Shown here: in pieces, positions 22,323-33,436 of the stretch
How positions within the stretch are numbered: position 1 is the stretch's first letter
How the letters are laid out: each line of letters begins with the position of its first letter
Assembly (NCBI RefSeq): GCF_043290135.1
Contig: NW_027464603.1
Location: 6,092,501-6,156,500 of the forward strand
Length of the DNA stretch: 64,000 bases
Direction of reading: 5' to 3'
DNA from: Rhipicephalus microplus
Lineage: Eukaryota > Arthropoda > Arachnida > Ixodida > Ixodidae
Position numbers and translations under genes: made by a program
The notes under the pieces: generated by a model
The model's database searches: none
Told to the model about the DNA's origin: nothing
What the model saw: the letters and a program-made list of their open reading frames with translations, nothing else

Positions 22323-23567
22323 TTGTGCCAGGTGTCCGGTAACATGCCTCAGGACGAGCCAACCGGCGCTTCTGCGTCTACCTCCACGGCCCCGGCTACC
22401 GTGCCCTATCCATCGTGGATTATCACCGCGCACCAGCGTGAGCCGCCCACGTTCGCCGGACTTCGAGGTGAAGATGTGGAGGATTGGTTGGACCAGTTCA
22501 ATCGAGCGAGTTCCACTAACAACTGGGATGGTCCTACCAAGCTTCGCTGTGTTTCTTTGTATCTGACAGGCGTAGCGCAAGCATGGTTTTTCAATCATGA
22601 AACGGACATTACAGGACTGGAAACGTTTCAAGCAACAGCTTCGCCAAATTTTCGGCACCCCGGTAGTTCGTTCAGCTCTCGCGAAGAAGACACTGGATGC
22701 TGCAAGCAACAATGCGATGAGTCCTACACATCGTACATAGAGGATGTCCTTGCTCTCTGTCACCGTTTCAGCACGTTCATGTCTGAATCAGAGAAAGTTC
22801 GTCATCTGTTGAAAGGGATCGGCACGGTCGCGTTCAATGTCTTGGTCATACAAAACCCGACCACAGTCGCTGACGTTTTTGCCACGTGCCAACGCCTAGA
22901 GGAACTTGAGTCCCAACGGTTACCGCCGGACAGCGCTGAAAACACCACCCCGACTGATGCCTCATTGCGCGCCATGATTCGGGCAATTATACGGGAAGAG
23001 CTACAATCTTTCGGCCTCTCAATGACACCGAGTCCACCTCCCCCGTCCAAAACTGTTTTGCACTACGTTATCAAAGAGGAGTTGGCGTCCATGACCGGGC
23101 CAGCGTATGTAGGCTCTCCAGTACCTCGACTCCAGCCGACGTACGCACAAGTCCTCGCTGGCTCACCACCCGTCGTACAACCGATTCCCAAACACTCCAC
23201 GCCTGTCCCACTGGCTTCGTTAACTCCGAGTGCGCCTAGCCAGCCCTTTCAGCCACCATGGCGGCCGCATCGTCCGATCTGTTATTACTGCGGCTATCGG
23301 GGCCACATTGCACGTGTCAGTCGGAAGCGTCAGCAAGACGAGCGTCGTGGATTCGACACCTACGGACGGGATGATGGGACAAGCTGGTACGCTTTCCAAC
23401 GTCGTCCTCATGATCCGCCGCTACGTCGCTCACTGTCCCCAACTGCGACATCTGAGCCAACCACTTCATACCGCTCTACTAGACGACGTTCACCCTTACC
23501 TCTCCGCCGCTCCGCGTCTCCATTGCTACCTGTCTCGCGATTCACCAACCAACGCCCGGAAAACTAA
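22323..23567 (+). pseudogene. Ty3/gypsy-like gag
   Basis: The 414-residue frame has a retrotransposon gag core: PPTFAGLRGEDVEDWLDQFN near residue 40, LYLTGVAQAWF, then SYTSYIEDVLALCHRFS and VRHLLKGI. A zinc-knuckle remnant, CYYCGYRGHIARVS, keeps Cys, Cys and His but has Ser where the last Cys belongs. The frame is long, yet the broken knuckle and the defects downstream indicate an inactive copy. The upstream neighbour is the 5' LTR; protease follows in another frame. Confidence 0.85.
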
Positions 23568-23623
23568 CCTCTGCAGCTTTTGGCGGAAAAGCTGCATCGT
23601 ACGAAAAGACAAAAATTCCTCCA

Positions 23624-24458
23624 GTGCGTCCATACAATACGATATCTGTTTTACTAGAAGGTGTGTACGTGGACGCTTTATTAGACACTGGTGCTTGTTT
23701 GTCTGTGATTGATCGTTCCTTGTGCTCACGTCTGCGAAAAGTCACCACCCCTTATGATGGAACTAAACTGCTCGCTGCTCAATGGGACGCCATTAGACCT
23801 GCCGCTAAGTGCACCGCTCGCGTTTTCATAGCTGGTATTCTTCATTTTGTGCAATTTACTGTGCTCAGTTCGTGTGCCCACCAGCTCATATTAGGCTGAG
23901 ATTTTCTGTCTACGGCGAACGCTTCCATCTGCTGTCGAGAAAATGTTGTTCATATGATGGAAACTGACTATGCCCTGTATGCGGATGACAAGCCCGTTCG
24001 CTTGCTCGGTGCTGAAGATACCGAGCTACCACGTGGCCATCAGCGAATAGTTACCATCACTTCTAATGTGATCGACTCTGGTGACGTGTTTGTCCAACCA
24101 TCTGCACGCTGTTTCGCAAGAGGTATAGCCCTTGCTTCAGGTCTAGCGCGGTTCCACAATGGCTCCGGACTTCTCTACGCTACAAACCAGACGTCTGAGA
24201 AAATTCTCAATTCTGAAGGCACCACAGTGGCTTGTGTTACTGAATCCCAACCTTGTCCTGCCGTTTATGCCAGCGTGTTCTGACCTTCCTTCTATTGGAC
24301 GTTCATCAATCGTTTCTGTTCTTGCTGCAACTATTAGTCCAGAACTGACCTCTTCACAAACAGATGAGTTGCTTGCCTTGCTACAAAAGCACGGGAGATT
24401 GTTTGATGCCCATTCCTCTTCTCTGGGACAGACGTCCATTATTAGGCATCGTATCTAG
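23624..24458 (+). pseudogene. Ty3/gypsy-like protease region
   Basis: A retropepsin-like domain is visible: VDALLDTGACLSVID with the DTG active-site triplet, then HQLILG. A TGA at 23,897-23,899 replaces the expected Trp codon in the conserved ILG-W-D-F-L context. Coding resemblance continues through 23,954-24,283 and, in a shifted frame, to a TAG near 24,457. The region links gag to RT. Confidence 0.8.
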
Positions 24459-26140
24459 ACCGATGGCACTTCCATCGTACGCCGTCGACCATATCGTGTC
24501 TCTTTGTCCGAGCGTGAGGTCATTGAACAAAATGTAGCCGGTATGCTGCAACGGAACACTATACGTCCCTCCGAGAGTCCTTGGTCATCCCGTAATGTTT
24601 TAGTAAGGAAAAAAGATGGCTCCGTGCGATTTTGCGTGGACTACAGAGCACCTAATAAGATTACCTAGAAAGATGTTTACCCCATGCCGCGCATAGACGA
24701 TGCTTTGGATTCACTGCAAGGTGCCGAGTACTTCTCAAGCCTAGACCTCTGTTCTGGTTACTGGCACATACCCATGCACGAGGATGACAAACAAAAGACA
24801 GCGTTTTCAACACCAGATGGGCTGTACGAATTCAACGTCATGCCATTCGGCCTTTGCAATGCTCCAGCAACATTCGAGCGGATGATTGACACAGTTTTAC
24901 GAGGCTTGAAATGGAAGACTTGCTTGTGCTATTTAGACGATATTGTTATTTTCTCGTCAACTTTCCCTCAGCACTTGCAACGACTGAACGAAGTTCTTAC
25001 GTGCCTTGCAAACGCAGGCCTACAGCTGAACACCAAGAAGTGCCGTTTAGCGAGCAAGACGATTAAAGTGTTAGGCCACATCGTAAGCAAGGATGGTATT
25101 CGTCCCGATCCAGACAAGATTTCCGCTGTCCGACACTTCCCGCGTCCTGAAAAAGCCAAAGATTTGCGCAGCTTCCTTGACCTCGCTTCCCATTTTCGCC
25201 GATTCATTCGAGACTTCGCCTCAATAGCTTCACCATTGCACAAGTTGCTCGGATCAGGCGTCGCCTTTGTATGGTCTCCTGAATGTGAAGCGGCGTTTGC
25301 CCAACTGAAGTGTGCACTCACATCCGAACCAGTCCTCTGCCATTTCGACGAAACCGCGCCTACGCTCCTGGATACAGACGCTAGTGGTCGAGGCATTGGT
25401 GAAATTCTCTTACAGCGAGACAAATCCTCACGTGAGAAAGTCGTCGCATACGCGAGCCGTGCACTATGCCCTGCCGAAAAGAATTATACTATCACCGAAC
25501 AGGAGTGCCTAGCGGTCGTATGGTCGATACAAAAGTTTCAACCTTATCTCCACGGCCGCCACTTTACTGTGGTTACGGACCATCACGCCTTGTGCTGGCT
25601 CTCGACAATCAAGAACTTGTCCGGCCGCCTTGGTCACTGGATTCTTCGCTTACAAGAATACAACTTTACGATTACATACAAGTCGGGAAACAAACATCAA
25701 GACGCCGACGCACTTTCGCGTTGCCCGCTCTCTTCGGAGCCACTCAACAAACCCGCCACTGCCGCACTCGAGAAGCTTTCGGCCGTCTCTTCCCTACATG
25801 TTTCGTCATTACCTACTGTGGACCCAAATTCTCCAAGCGAGTGTGGTTTGTTCTTATCTCACAAACGTGCTGACCCTTACTGTCGCCGCATCATGGAGCG
25901 TCCTTACGGGACTTGCCGGACCCATAACGCCCGTCTTCGCCGACAGCTGACGCAATTCAAGCTCAACAACCACGTCCTCTACCGTCATATCTACCACCCT
26001 GATGGTCAACGCTGGGTGCCCGTTCTACCTCGCTCTCTTCGGGCTCAAGTCCTCAAAGCATATCACGACGACATGTATGCTGGACACATGGGCTTCCAGA
26101 AAACGTATGACCGCATAAGATGTCACTACTATGACCGGGC
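24459..26140 (+). pseudogene. Ty3/gypsy-like reverse transcriptase and RNase H
   Basis: RT motifs are all readable: RKKDGSVRFCVDYR, then SSLDLCSGYWHI, FNVMPFGLCNAPATF and YLDD near 24,930. RNase H follows with LLDTDASGRGIGEIL, YTITEQECLAVVW and VVTDHHAL. A TAG at about 24,666 breaks the frame just after the first RT motif; from 24,684 the frame is open through RNase H into the integrase zinc region. The gene order protease-RT-RNase H-integrase fits Ty3/gypsy. Defects indicate that it is not autonomous. Confidence 0.9.
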
Positions 26141-27121
26141 TTGTCCACCTGTGTCGCGAAGTACGTTGCCTCATGCGCCCTTTGTCAGCGTCGCAAGCTA
26201 CCTACATCAACTCGAAGTGGACAATTACAACCGCTCCCGTGTCCCGTGCAACCATTCGAGGTAGTTGGCGTTGACCTGTATGGTCCGCTTCCTATGACTG
26301 TCACGGGCAATCGATGGATAGTAACAGCTGTCGACCACCTGACCCGCTACGCCGAAACAGCTCCCGTGCCTTCTGCATCAGCTTCGGAAGTGGCTGACTT
26401 CATCATTCGAGCAATAATCCTTCGACACGGAGCTCCTCGTGTAATCCTGAGCGACCATGGAAGAGTATTTGTTTCAGAACTCGTCGAAGAAGTGCTCAAG
26501 GCATCCGGCTCTACACACAAAACAAGCTCCAGTTACCGTCCTCAGACGAACGGCCTGACAGAGCGCTTTCATCGTACACTGTCAGATATGATAGCGATGT
26601 ATATCGAACCCGACCACAGAAACTGGGACACCATTTTGCCATTTGTCACTTTTGCGTATAATACCTCTGTACAGTGCACAACCGGTTACACGCCATTCTA
26701 CCTCGTCCACGGTCGCTTCCCCTCTTCTTTCCTCGATGTTTCGTTATTTTCTGCGCCTGTCAAACCATGTTCATCTTCAAGTGAAGAATACGTGTCTCGT
26801 CTACTTCATTGCCGCCAGCTGGCTTGCGTCAACACTGAAGCCAAGCAACAGGATCGCAAGCTTGAATATGATGCGTCTCATCGTGCCGTGTCCTTCAGCC
26901 CTGGCGACGAAGTCCTGCTTCTTACACCCATTCGCACACCCGGCCTGTGCGAGAAGTTTCAATTACGTTTTATTGGGCCCTACACTGTCGTGGAGCAAAC
27001 GTCTCCGGTAAATTATCGCGTGGTACCCGTTTTTTTTCCGACGGACCGCCGCTACAGGGCAGCAGAAATAGTCCACGTATCCCGCATGAAGCCTTTCATA
27101 TGGCGTTCCTCTTCATTTTAA
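26141..27121 (+). pseudogene. Ty3/gypsy-like integrase
   Basis: The frame continues the polyprotein after a frameshift near 26,130-26,145 that splits the HHCC zinc domain: the His pair is in the upstream frame and CALCQRRKLP in this one. The catalytic core shows the expected Asp, Asp and Glu contexts (VVGVDLYGPLP, ILSDHGRVF, NGLTERFHRTL). A C-terminal GPY/F-type module (LRFIGPYTVVE) follows. The frame ends 55 bp before the 3' LTR, with a purine tract (gtggggggaaag) between. Confidence 0.9.
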
Positions 27122-27176
27122 ACTGCGGCCAAGAACTGCGGTCAGGATGACTGCTTTTACGTGGGGGGAAAGTTAG

Positions 27177-27347
27177 TCTAGGCATTCATTAAGCACATCT
27201 ACTATCTCTACACATGTTCATCATCATGACTGGTCGTCATCTTTATCTGCTGTGGGGACGTGGCTTGCCTGAGTTGTGTGCCTTGGGTGTGGTCGCTTCA
27301 TCGTGCCTTCTGGGCCTAATAAAGGTTGCCTTCACCGTTACATCACA
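27177..27347 (+). repeat. 3' LTR of the Ty3/gypsy-like element
   Basis: 171 bp, collinear with the 5' LTR and preceded by a polypurine tract at about 27,161-27,176. It is followed by atatatat, as the 5' LTR is preceded by it, so the element sits inside a TA repeat and its exact duplication cannot be read. Confidence 0.85.
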
Positions 27348-27733
27348 ATATATATATATATCGTCATCATCAGCCTGACTACGTCCACTGCAGGACAAAG
27401 GCCTCTCCCATGTTCCGCCAGTTAACCCGGTCCTGTGCTTGCTGCTGCTAATTTATACCCGAAAACGTCTTAATCTCATCTGCCCACCTAACCTTCTGTC
27501 TCCCCCTAACCCGCTTCCCTTCTCTGGGAATCCAGTTAGTTACCCTTAATGACCAGCGGTTATCCTGTCTACGCGCTACATGCCCGGCCCACGTCCATTT
27601 CCTCTTCTTTATTTCAACTATGATATCCTTAACTCCCGTTTGTCCCCTAATCCACTCTGCTCTCTTCTTGTCTCTTAAGGTTACGCCTACCATTTTTTTT
27701 CCATTGCTCGCTGCGTCGTCCTCAATTTAAGCT

Positions 27734-27959
27734 TGTAGTACCATCATCATCGCCATCATTTCTTGATCACGGCGCCGCGCCTCTCGCGCAGCTGATGCTA
27801 GCTCGAGCTGCGCGAGGATTAGAACGAGCTTCTGGCCTGGCGGTTTGGACGTGGACAGCCACCGCGGCTCCGCTTCAGGCCTGGAATAAAGTGGCGAGAC
27901 CGGCACGGCCCCATCGGCCGCCATCGACGTCATTTCACGTCTCTTCTCTCGCCGCTACA
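27734..27959 (+). repeat. 5' LTR of the gag-only element
   Basis: 226 bp, TG...CA ends, GC-rich, with an ataaag near 27,885. Its partner is at 29,732-29,957. Confidence 0.9.
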
Positions 27960-28003
27960 TTGGTGACCCGGAGAACACGCCCTTCACCGAGCGGCCCGCG
28001 GCC

Positions 28004-29458
28004 ATGTTCCCGCAACTCTGCCCGCCAGTGCCGCCGTTCCAATCGACCTACCCCAAGGTATGGTTCATGCAGCTCGATGCCGTTCTGGCGCTGAATGCCG
28101 TCACGGACCAGCTGCAGATGCACGCCATTCTTCTCGACGCCCTTCCGGTAGAGTTGCGCCATCTCGCTGCCACTTCAAGCACCAGCCCGCAGCCTTACGA
28201 TGCCCTCTGCACTGCGGTGCTCGCCCGCAGCGGCAACACATACCGTCCGCTTCCGTTTACCCGCACCAGGCAGGTTTCCCCGGCGTCGCAGAGCAAGGTA
28301 CGAACCGGTTCGCAGCCCTCCATTGACCGCTACCTCGATACCCCGGCTTCGACTACTTCTACACCTGATCCGGTCGCAGAAACATCCACTCCTGCACCTG
28401 ATCACGACCGCGAGGTAGAAGACTCCCCCACTGCGACTGACCTTCCCTCCGAAAGGTACATTCCCTCAGAGCCCCCGTGCGGAGCTTCATCACACGTACC
28501 TGCCACCTGCACGTTTTCCACGAAAGCGACGGCACGTGACACCGTGGCCCCACCAGACTCCATGACGACCTCGGCTGGGCCAGCTGACCTTCCTGCAGAC
28601 TCTCCGCCTGTCCCGGCGCCTGTGGAGGCCCGCGGCACCACTCGCACTGTGGACCCAGAGCCCGCTGTGACACTCCACGCCATCAGTTTCCCCTGCACAC
28701 CGGTGCCTGCTGCTCAGGACCTCGTGGACTGCCGGCGCCTACTGACATCATCCTCGATGTGTCCTGCGGGGGTTCGGGCCCCTGGGCATGCACGGCTGGA
28801 CGTGCGTGATGCTGTGGCGATGTCAGGGGGTCCCGAGGGCCGCACGTCTGGCTCACCGCGGGTGGAGCACACCGTGCGTGCCCCAACGGATGCGCAGTTG
28901 GGCCATCCGCCTGCCAGTGCGTGCGCGTGCTCGAGCATTTCGGCGCCGTCGACGGCCCATGACGGCTGTGACGCCACATGCCCGCCGCTCGGTCTCGCAT
29001 CACCGGACGTCGGGTTTGGCTCGAACAGCGCGACGACTCATCGGCGTACGCCTACGCGTCGCGCGTCGTCAGAGGTCGGGGAAAGCGGTCTGTCAGTGCC
29101 CTCTGGGCCGGCCCGTTGTCACTGTAAACCATGTCCCACTTCGTCGGTCCAGAGCGCACCGTTTCAAGCTTATCTGCACCCTGCTCGGCCGACCAGGCGG
29201 CCGCCGCGCCCGGTGATGTGCCACCGGAAGCGACGGTACCGGCACGGTGGGCGCACTGCCAGGGTTGACCGCACTCCCTGTCGTCGTCCCCACCAGCTCC
29301 AACGTGGAGATAACGCTGGACCCTCTGAACTGGCCGTGCTGCGCTCATGCTGCAGTTCATTTTTTGAGCATCAGTGTCCGAGTGCGCGCGACAATCGGCC
29401 GCGCCGGGGCGGCCCGTGTGTGTTCTCGGCCCTTGGACATTTTTCACCTTGTTGTTAG
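28004..29458 (+). CDS. Gag-like protein of the gag-only element
   Basis: The 484-residue frame starts 45 bp after the 5' LTR. Residues about 7-75 (VPPFQSTYPKVWFMQLDAVL, then HAILLDALPVELRHL and YDALCTAVLARSG) match the N-terminal gag domain I know from arthropod Ty3/gypsy elements, where an F-W-P-W-F-Q pattern begins the protein. The rest is low-complexity, rich in Pro, Ser and Thr, and GC-rich unlike most of the window. No clear CCHC knuckle, protease or RT follows. The frame is free of stops, so the gag part could still be expressed; the second half may be open only because of its GC content. Confidence 0.65.
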   Translation: MFPQLCPPVPPFQSTYPKVWFMQLDAVLALNAVTDQLQMHAILLDALPVELRHLAATSSTSPQPYDALCTAVLARSGNTYRPLPFTRTRQVSPASQSKVRTGSQPSIDRYLDTPASTTSTPDPVAETSTPAPDHDREVEDSPTATDLPSERYIPSEPPCGASSHVPATCTFSTKATARDTVAPPDSMTTSAGPADLPADSPPVPAPVEARGTTRTVDPEPAVTLHAISFPCTPVPAAQDLVDCRRLLTSSSMCPAGVRAPGHARLDVRDAVAMSGGPEGRTSGSPRVEHTVRAPTDAQLGHPPASACACSSISAPSTAHDGCDATCPPLGLASPDVGFGSNSATTHRRTPTRRASSEVGESGLSVPSGPARCHCKPCPTSSVQSAPFQAYLHPARPTRRPPRPVMCHRKRRYRHGGRTARVDRTPCRRPHQLQRGDNAGPSELAVLRSCCSSFFEHQCPSARDNRPRRGGPCVFSALGHFSPCC

Positions 29459-29731
29459 TGATCGCTGTCGACAAGGGTGTCCCTTCATCACGACCCTCGC
29501 CCGCTCCTTCCAACAGCATGTCTGCCTGGCCAACCTCGTCCGCTGCGCCATTCCCAGTTTCGCCCGCCAGAGACCGCTGCTTACCGATGGCCCATCAACG
29601 TTGACAACCTGGACTTTCCAAATGAACACTTTATGGATTGTCGTTCATGTATATAGCTTTTGTCACTATTTCTTTCTTTTTTTTCATATGCCTTCGAATC
29701 GCGCAAAGCGCTAGGGGGGGGGGGGGAGCCC

Positions 29732-29957
29732 TGTAGTGCCATCATCATCGCCATCATTTCTTGATCACGGCGCCGCGGCTCTCGCGCAGCTGACGCTAGC
29801 TCGAGCTGCGCGAGGATTAGAACGAGCTTCTGGCCTGGCGGTTTGGACGTGGACAGCCTCCGCGGCTCCGCTTCAGGCCTGGAATAAAGTGGTGAGATCG
29901 GCACGGCCCCATCAGCCGCCATCGACGTCATCTCACGTCTCTTCTCTCGCCGCTACA
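29732..29957 (+). repeat. 3' LTR of the gag-only element
   Basis: 226 bp, collinear with the 5' LTR, preceded by a run of about 13 G and agccc. Confidence 0.9.
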
Positions 29958-31310
29958 AGCTGAACCCTCTTTGTAAGTCTCCATGTTTCTGCTCCGTAGC
30001 TAAGTACTGGCAAGATACAGCTGTTATATACCTTTCTCTTGAGGGATAGTGGCAATCTACCTGTCAGAATTTGAGAGTGCTTGCCGAATGTGCTCCACCC
30101 CATTCTTGTTCTTCTAGTTACTTCAATCTCGTGGTTCGGCTCTGCGGTTATTACCTGCCCTAAGTAGACATAGTCTTTTACAACTTCAAGTGCACTATTA
30201 CCTATCTCGAAGCGCTGCTCCTTTCCGAGGTTGTTGTACATTACTTTCGTTTTCTGCAGATTAATTTTAAGACCCACCTTTCTGCTCTCCCTGTTCAACT
30301 CCGTAATCATGAGTTGCAATTCGTTCCCTGAGTAGCTCAGCAATGCAATGTCATCGGCGAAGCGCAGGTTTAAGGTATTCCCATTTACCTCTTATCCCTA
30401 ACTGCTCCCATTCTAGGCTTCTGAAAACCTCCTGTAAGCACGCGATAAATAGCATTGGGGAGATAGTGTCCCCCTGCCTCACACCCTTCTTGATTGGTAT
30501 TCTCTTGCTTTCTTTATGAAGCACTATGGTAGCAGTTGTTCCCCTGTAGATTTCTTCCAGAATGTTTATATATACTTCATCTACGCCATGATTCCGCAGT
30601 GTCTGCATGACGGCTGATATTTCTACTGAATCAAACGCCTTCTCGTAATCTTTGAAGGCTATGTATAGTGGTTGGTTATACTCTGAGGATTTCTCTATTA
30701 CCTGGTTGATAGTATGAATGTGGTCAATTGTTGAGTAGCATGTTCGAAATCCTGCTTGTTCCTTTGGTTGATTGAATTCTAATGTTTTCTTTACTCTGTT
30801 AGCAATTACCTTTGTAAATAGCTTGTATACTACATGGAGCAAGCTGATCGGCCTGTAATTCTTCAAGTGCTTGTCATCTCCTTTTTTATGTATTAAGATG
30901 ATGTTAGCGTTCTTCCAAGACTCTGGTACTCTTCCTGTCAGGAGACACCTCGTAAACAGGGTGGTTAGTTTTTCTAACACAATCTGTCCTCCATCTTTCA
31001 GCAGATCTGATGTTACCTGATCCTCACCAGCAGCTTTGCCTCTTTGCATGCTCTCCAAGACTTTTCTGGCTTCTCCTATTATTACTGGTGGGGTGTCATC
31101 TGAGTTACTGCTAGTTCTTATAGTATTAAGGTCGTGGTTGTCTCCGCTACTGTACAGATCTCAGTAAAACTCTTCCGCTATTTTAACTATCCTATTCATA
31201 TTGGTAGTTATTTTGCCTTCTGTGTCCCTTAGTGCATACATCCGACTTTTGCCTATCCCAAGTTTCCTTTTCACTGCTTTGACGTTTCCTCCGTTATTCA
31301 GAGCGGAGGA

Positions 31311-31396
<86 letters not shown>
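31311..31396. repeat. (TA)n microsatellite
   Basis: A TA run between the truncated RTE 5' end and the next gypsy remnant. Confidence 0.95.
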
Positions 31397-32700
31397 TGTA
31401 GTGAAGAGGAATGCCCACTACTGCAGCCAAATTGACCTGTGGGCGCGAGGCGCGAGCTAAGGCTGTCTGGTTGCTGCTGCAACGCTGACCGTATGGCCAT
31501 CCAGCTCTTATTGCTTCTGTACTGAGGCTGCTACCGCTTTTGGCCTTGCATTTACCTTATTTTTGGTGAAGAGTGCAGCGGTTTTCCCCAGTCCTGAAAA
31601 TGTGCTGCCGAAAGCTACCGTCCATCATGCCTGACGACGCTGTCTTCACACCTCCACCGGCTTCGCCACGCAGGGGGTGTTTCAGTGCCCAGCTCTTGCG
31701 TGAACACAACATCTTCTGCAGCACCAGCGATAAAGATGTTGAGAATTGACTGGAATCTTATGAACGAGCTAGCGCTACTAACAAACGGGATGATCCTACG
31801 AAGCTTGGTGCCGTCGTGTTTTATTTAACGGATGTTGCCAAGCTGTGGAGCAGATACCATGAGGCGGATATCCTCACTTGGACGACCTTCAAAACATGCA
31901 TCGCAGATGTTTTTGGACACCCTGGTGCGCGCAAACTTAGCGCAGAACAACGCCTACGAAGCCGTTCCCAACAAACTGGTGAGACATTCACCAGCTACAT
32001 TGAGGATATCCTCCACCTCTGCCGGCGTGTCGACCCGACGATGGCGGACACTGAGAAGGTACGACATATTATAAAAGGAACTTCCGACGACGCCTTTCAA
32101 ATGCTGCTCTCGAAAAACCCTGTCACTGTCTCTGTGCTCATCGAGTTGTGTCAAAATTTTGACGAGCTCCGACGACAGCGTCTTCTCACGCGATGCCCTA
32201 ACGTCCCGGATGACACCCTCTGAAGACAAACCACCACCTTTGACCTTCAGTCGCTGTTATCATAGATCAAGCAGTTTGTTAGTGTTGAAGTCGCTCGTCA
32301 GCTATAGCTGCTATCAACAGCTGGCCAACCACCGTCACCTCTGCCAGCAAACATTCACCAGGTTATCCAGGAGCAAGTTTGCGTGGCTCTGCAATCTGCC
32401 CATGACACTTCACTGTTGCCGAGCCTGGCTGCCTGTGCCGAGGTGAATGCTTCTCTGGTATGCTGAGGTGGCCACTTGAACACCTCTACAGACTTTTTTA
32501 TCACTACTATCAGCCGTGTCACTGCGACCCACTCCTCAGTTCGCTCAGCCAATGTCCGTGCAGAGTAGTCGACAATAGCGTACACTCGACAATCGCCCAA
32601 TATGCTTTGCCTGTGGGCTACCTGACCACCTAGCACGATACTGCCGTCGGCGCGTCCTTGTCTACCACGAAAGCTACCACCAGAGCTTTAAACCTGCCCC
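31397..32700 (+). pseudogene. Ty3/gypsy-like gag remnant with possible 5' LTR
   Basis: Gag coding starts near 31,628 (MPDDAVFTPPPASP) and has a TGA for Trp at about 31,747. It continues as a clean frame at 31,816-32,223 with FYLTDVAKLWSRY, FTSYIEDILHLCRR and VRHIIKGT. After frame breaks, a complete zinc knuckle is readable at 32,598-32,651: CFACGLPDHLARYC. Pol is missing; the remnant is cut off at the start of the Penelope-like terminal repeat. 31,397-31,580 may be an LTR (tgtagtg start, tggtgaag after it), but no second copy is present. Confidence 0.8.
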
Positions 32701-32722
32701 TTGAGTGCCCCTGTTTTAACCT

Positions 32723-33365
32723 CACTATACAATCAATTGTGCCAAAAATGACATGCCCAACAGCAACCCTGTGCGCAGTCGTGAGGCCCCTACTGCACTC
32801 ATAATGCAGAAGCGGGCTAGAATTGCCATTACACCCACTTGCTAGCCTCAATAGCAAAACGCGGCGCACCTCTTTTTATGAAGAGATGTCGACGGGGCGC
32901 TGAGTAGTTAAAGGCCTAAACTTCTTAAAAAGCTCTTTTTCCCCCACACTGAACCGCCAGAGCCAGGAGGCACCGTCTGGTCGGGAACATTGCGTTAGTA
33001 AAAGGAAAGATACACAGACCGCAGACAGCCTAAAGGTGAAAAAGAGAAAGGGGAGAGAGAGATGGAGGCAGAAGGGGAAGGAAGAGTGAAAAGGGCACCC
33101 GGGCGAGTCCAACTTAATTTCCCCCTTTTTCTTTTCTTTCTTTTCTTTGATTTCTTTTTTTTCTTTTTATGTTTTTACTTCTCTCCTCTCTCAACCTCTG
33201 ATTCAAATTTGTATAATGCTGAGCACCAACAACCTGTACCCTCAATCCTGATGAAGGCCAGACTTTAGGCCGTAACGTCGAAATAAACGACGTTGTGACC
33301 ACTCACGGAGGATCTACTTGAGTACTTGCAATGCTACAGCCACTAAATCACCATGCCTGCCTACA
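32723..33365 (+). repeat. Left terminal repeat of the first Penelope-like element
   Basis: About 640 bp, collinear with 37,326-37,396 plus 39,846-40,396. Landmarks shared with the right copy are ctatacaatcaattgtgcc (32,723), agagatgtcgacggggcgct (32,883) and accatgcctgcct (the end). A hammerhead-like core, ctgatgaaggcc with a following hairpin and cgtcgaaataaacgacg, lies at 33,249-33,292. Confidence 0.8.
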
Positions 33366-33436
33366 CAAGACCGGTCACAGGCGCACCTCCAGTCAAGAAG
33401 ATCTCACGGAAGTCGCCTAAACATATACCAACATAA

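Larger units (their letters stand above)
27734..29957 (+). mobile_element. Non-autonomous gag-only LTR retrotransposon
   Basis: Two 226-bp LTRs (27,734-27,959 and 29,732-29,957) start TGTAGT and end GCTACA, with about eight differences by eye. A primer-binding-site-like tggtgacccggagaac starts at 27,961, and a G-rich polypurine tract lies at 29,713-29,731. The flanking AGCT (27,730-27,733 and 29,958-29,961) is the target duplication, and removing the element restores the RTE LINE. Only a gag-like frame lies inside, so pol must come from elsewhere. Confidence 0.9.
27361..31310 (-). pseudogene. RTE-type LINE, minus strand, split by an LTR element
   Basis: One LINE in two parts: 27,361-27,733 (3' tail and C-terminal region, MVGVTLRDKKRAEW and WAGHVARRQDNRW) and 29,958-31,310 (RT). 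The halves join exactly when compared with the copy at 6,923-9,742. RT motifs include FRTCYSTIDHIHTINQ, KDYEKAFDSVEISAV and GVRQGDTISPMLF. A frame change near 30,345-30,355 falls at the FADD region. The 5' end is truncated at a position matching about 8,030 of the other copy and touches (TA)n. The closeness of the two copies at DNA level suggests one family. Confidence 0.85.

Noticed and set aside
23624..27121. A virus rather than a retrotransposon
   Set aside because: No envelope-like frame lies between integrase and the 3' LTR, and the element is decayed and flanked by LTRs; it is an old Ty3/gypsy-type retrotransposon.
28359..29302. Several frames antisense to or overlapping the gag-like ORF
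   Set aside because: The region is GC-rich, so stops are rare in all frames. Only the 484-codon frame starts with a recognisable gag domain.
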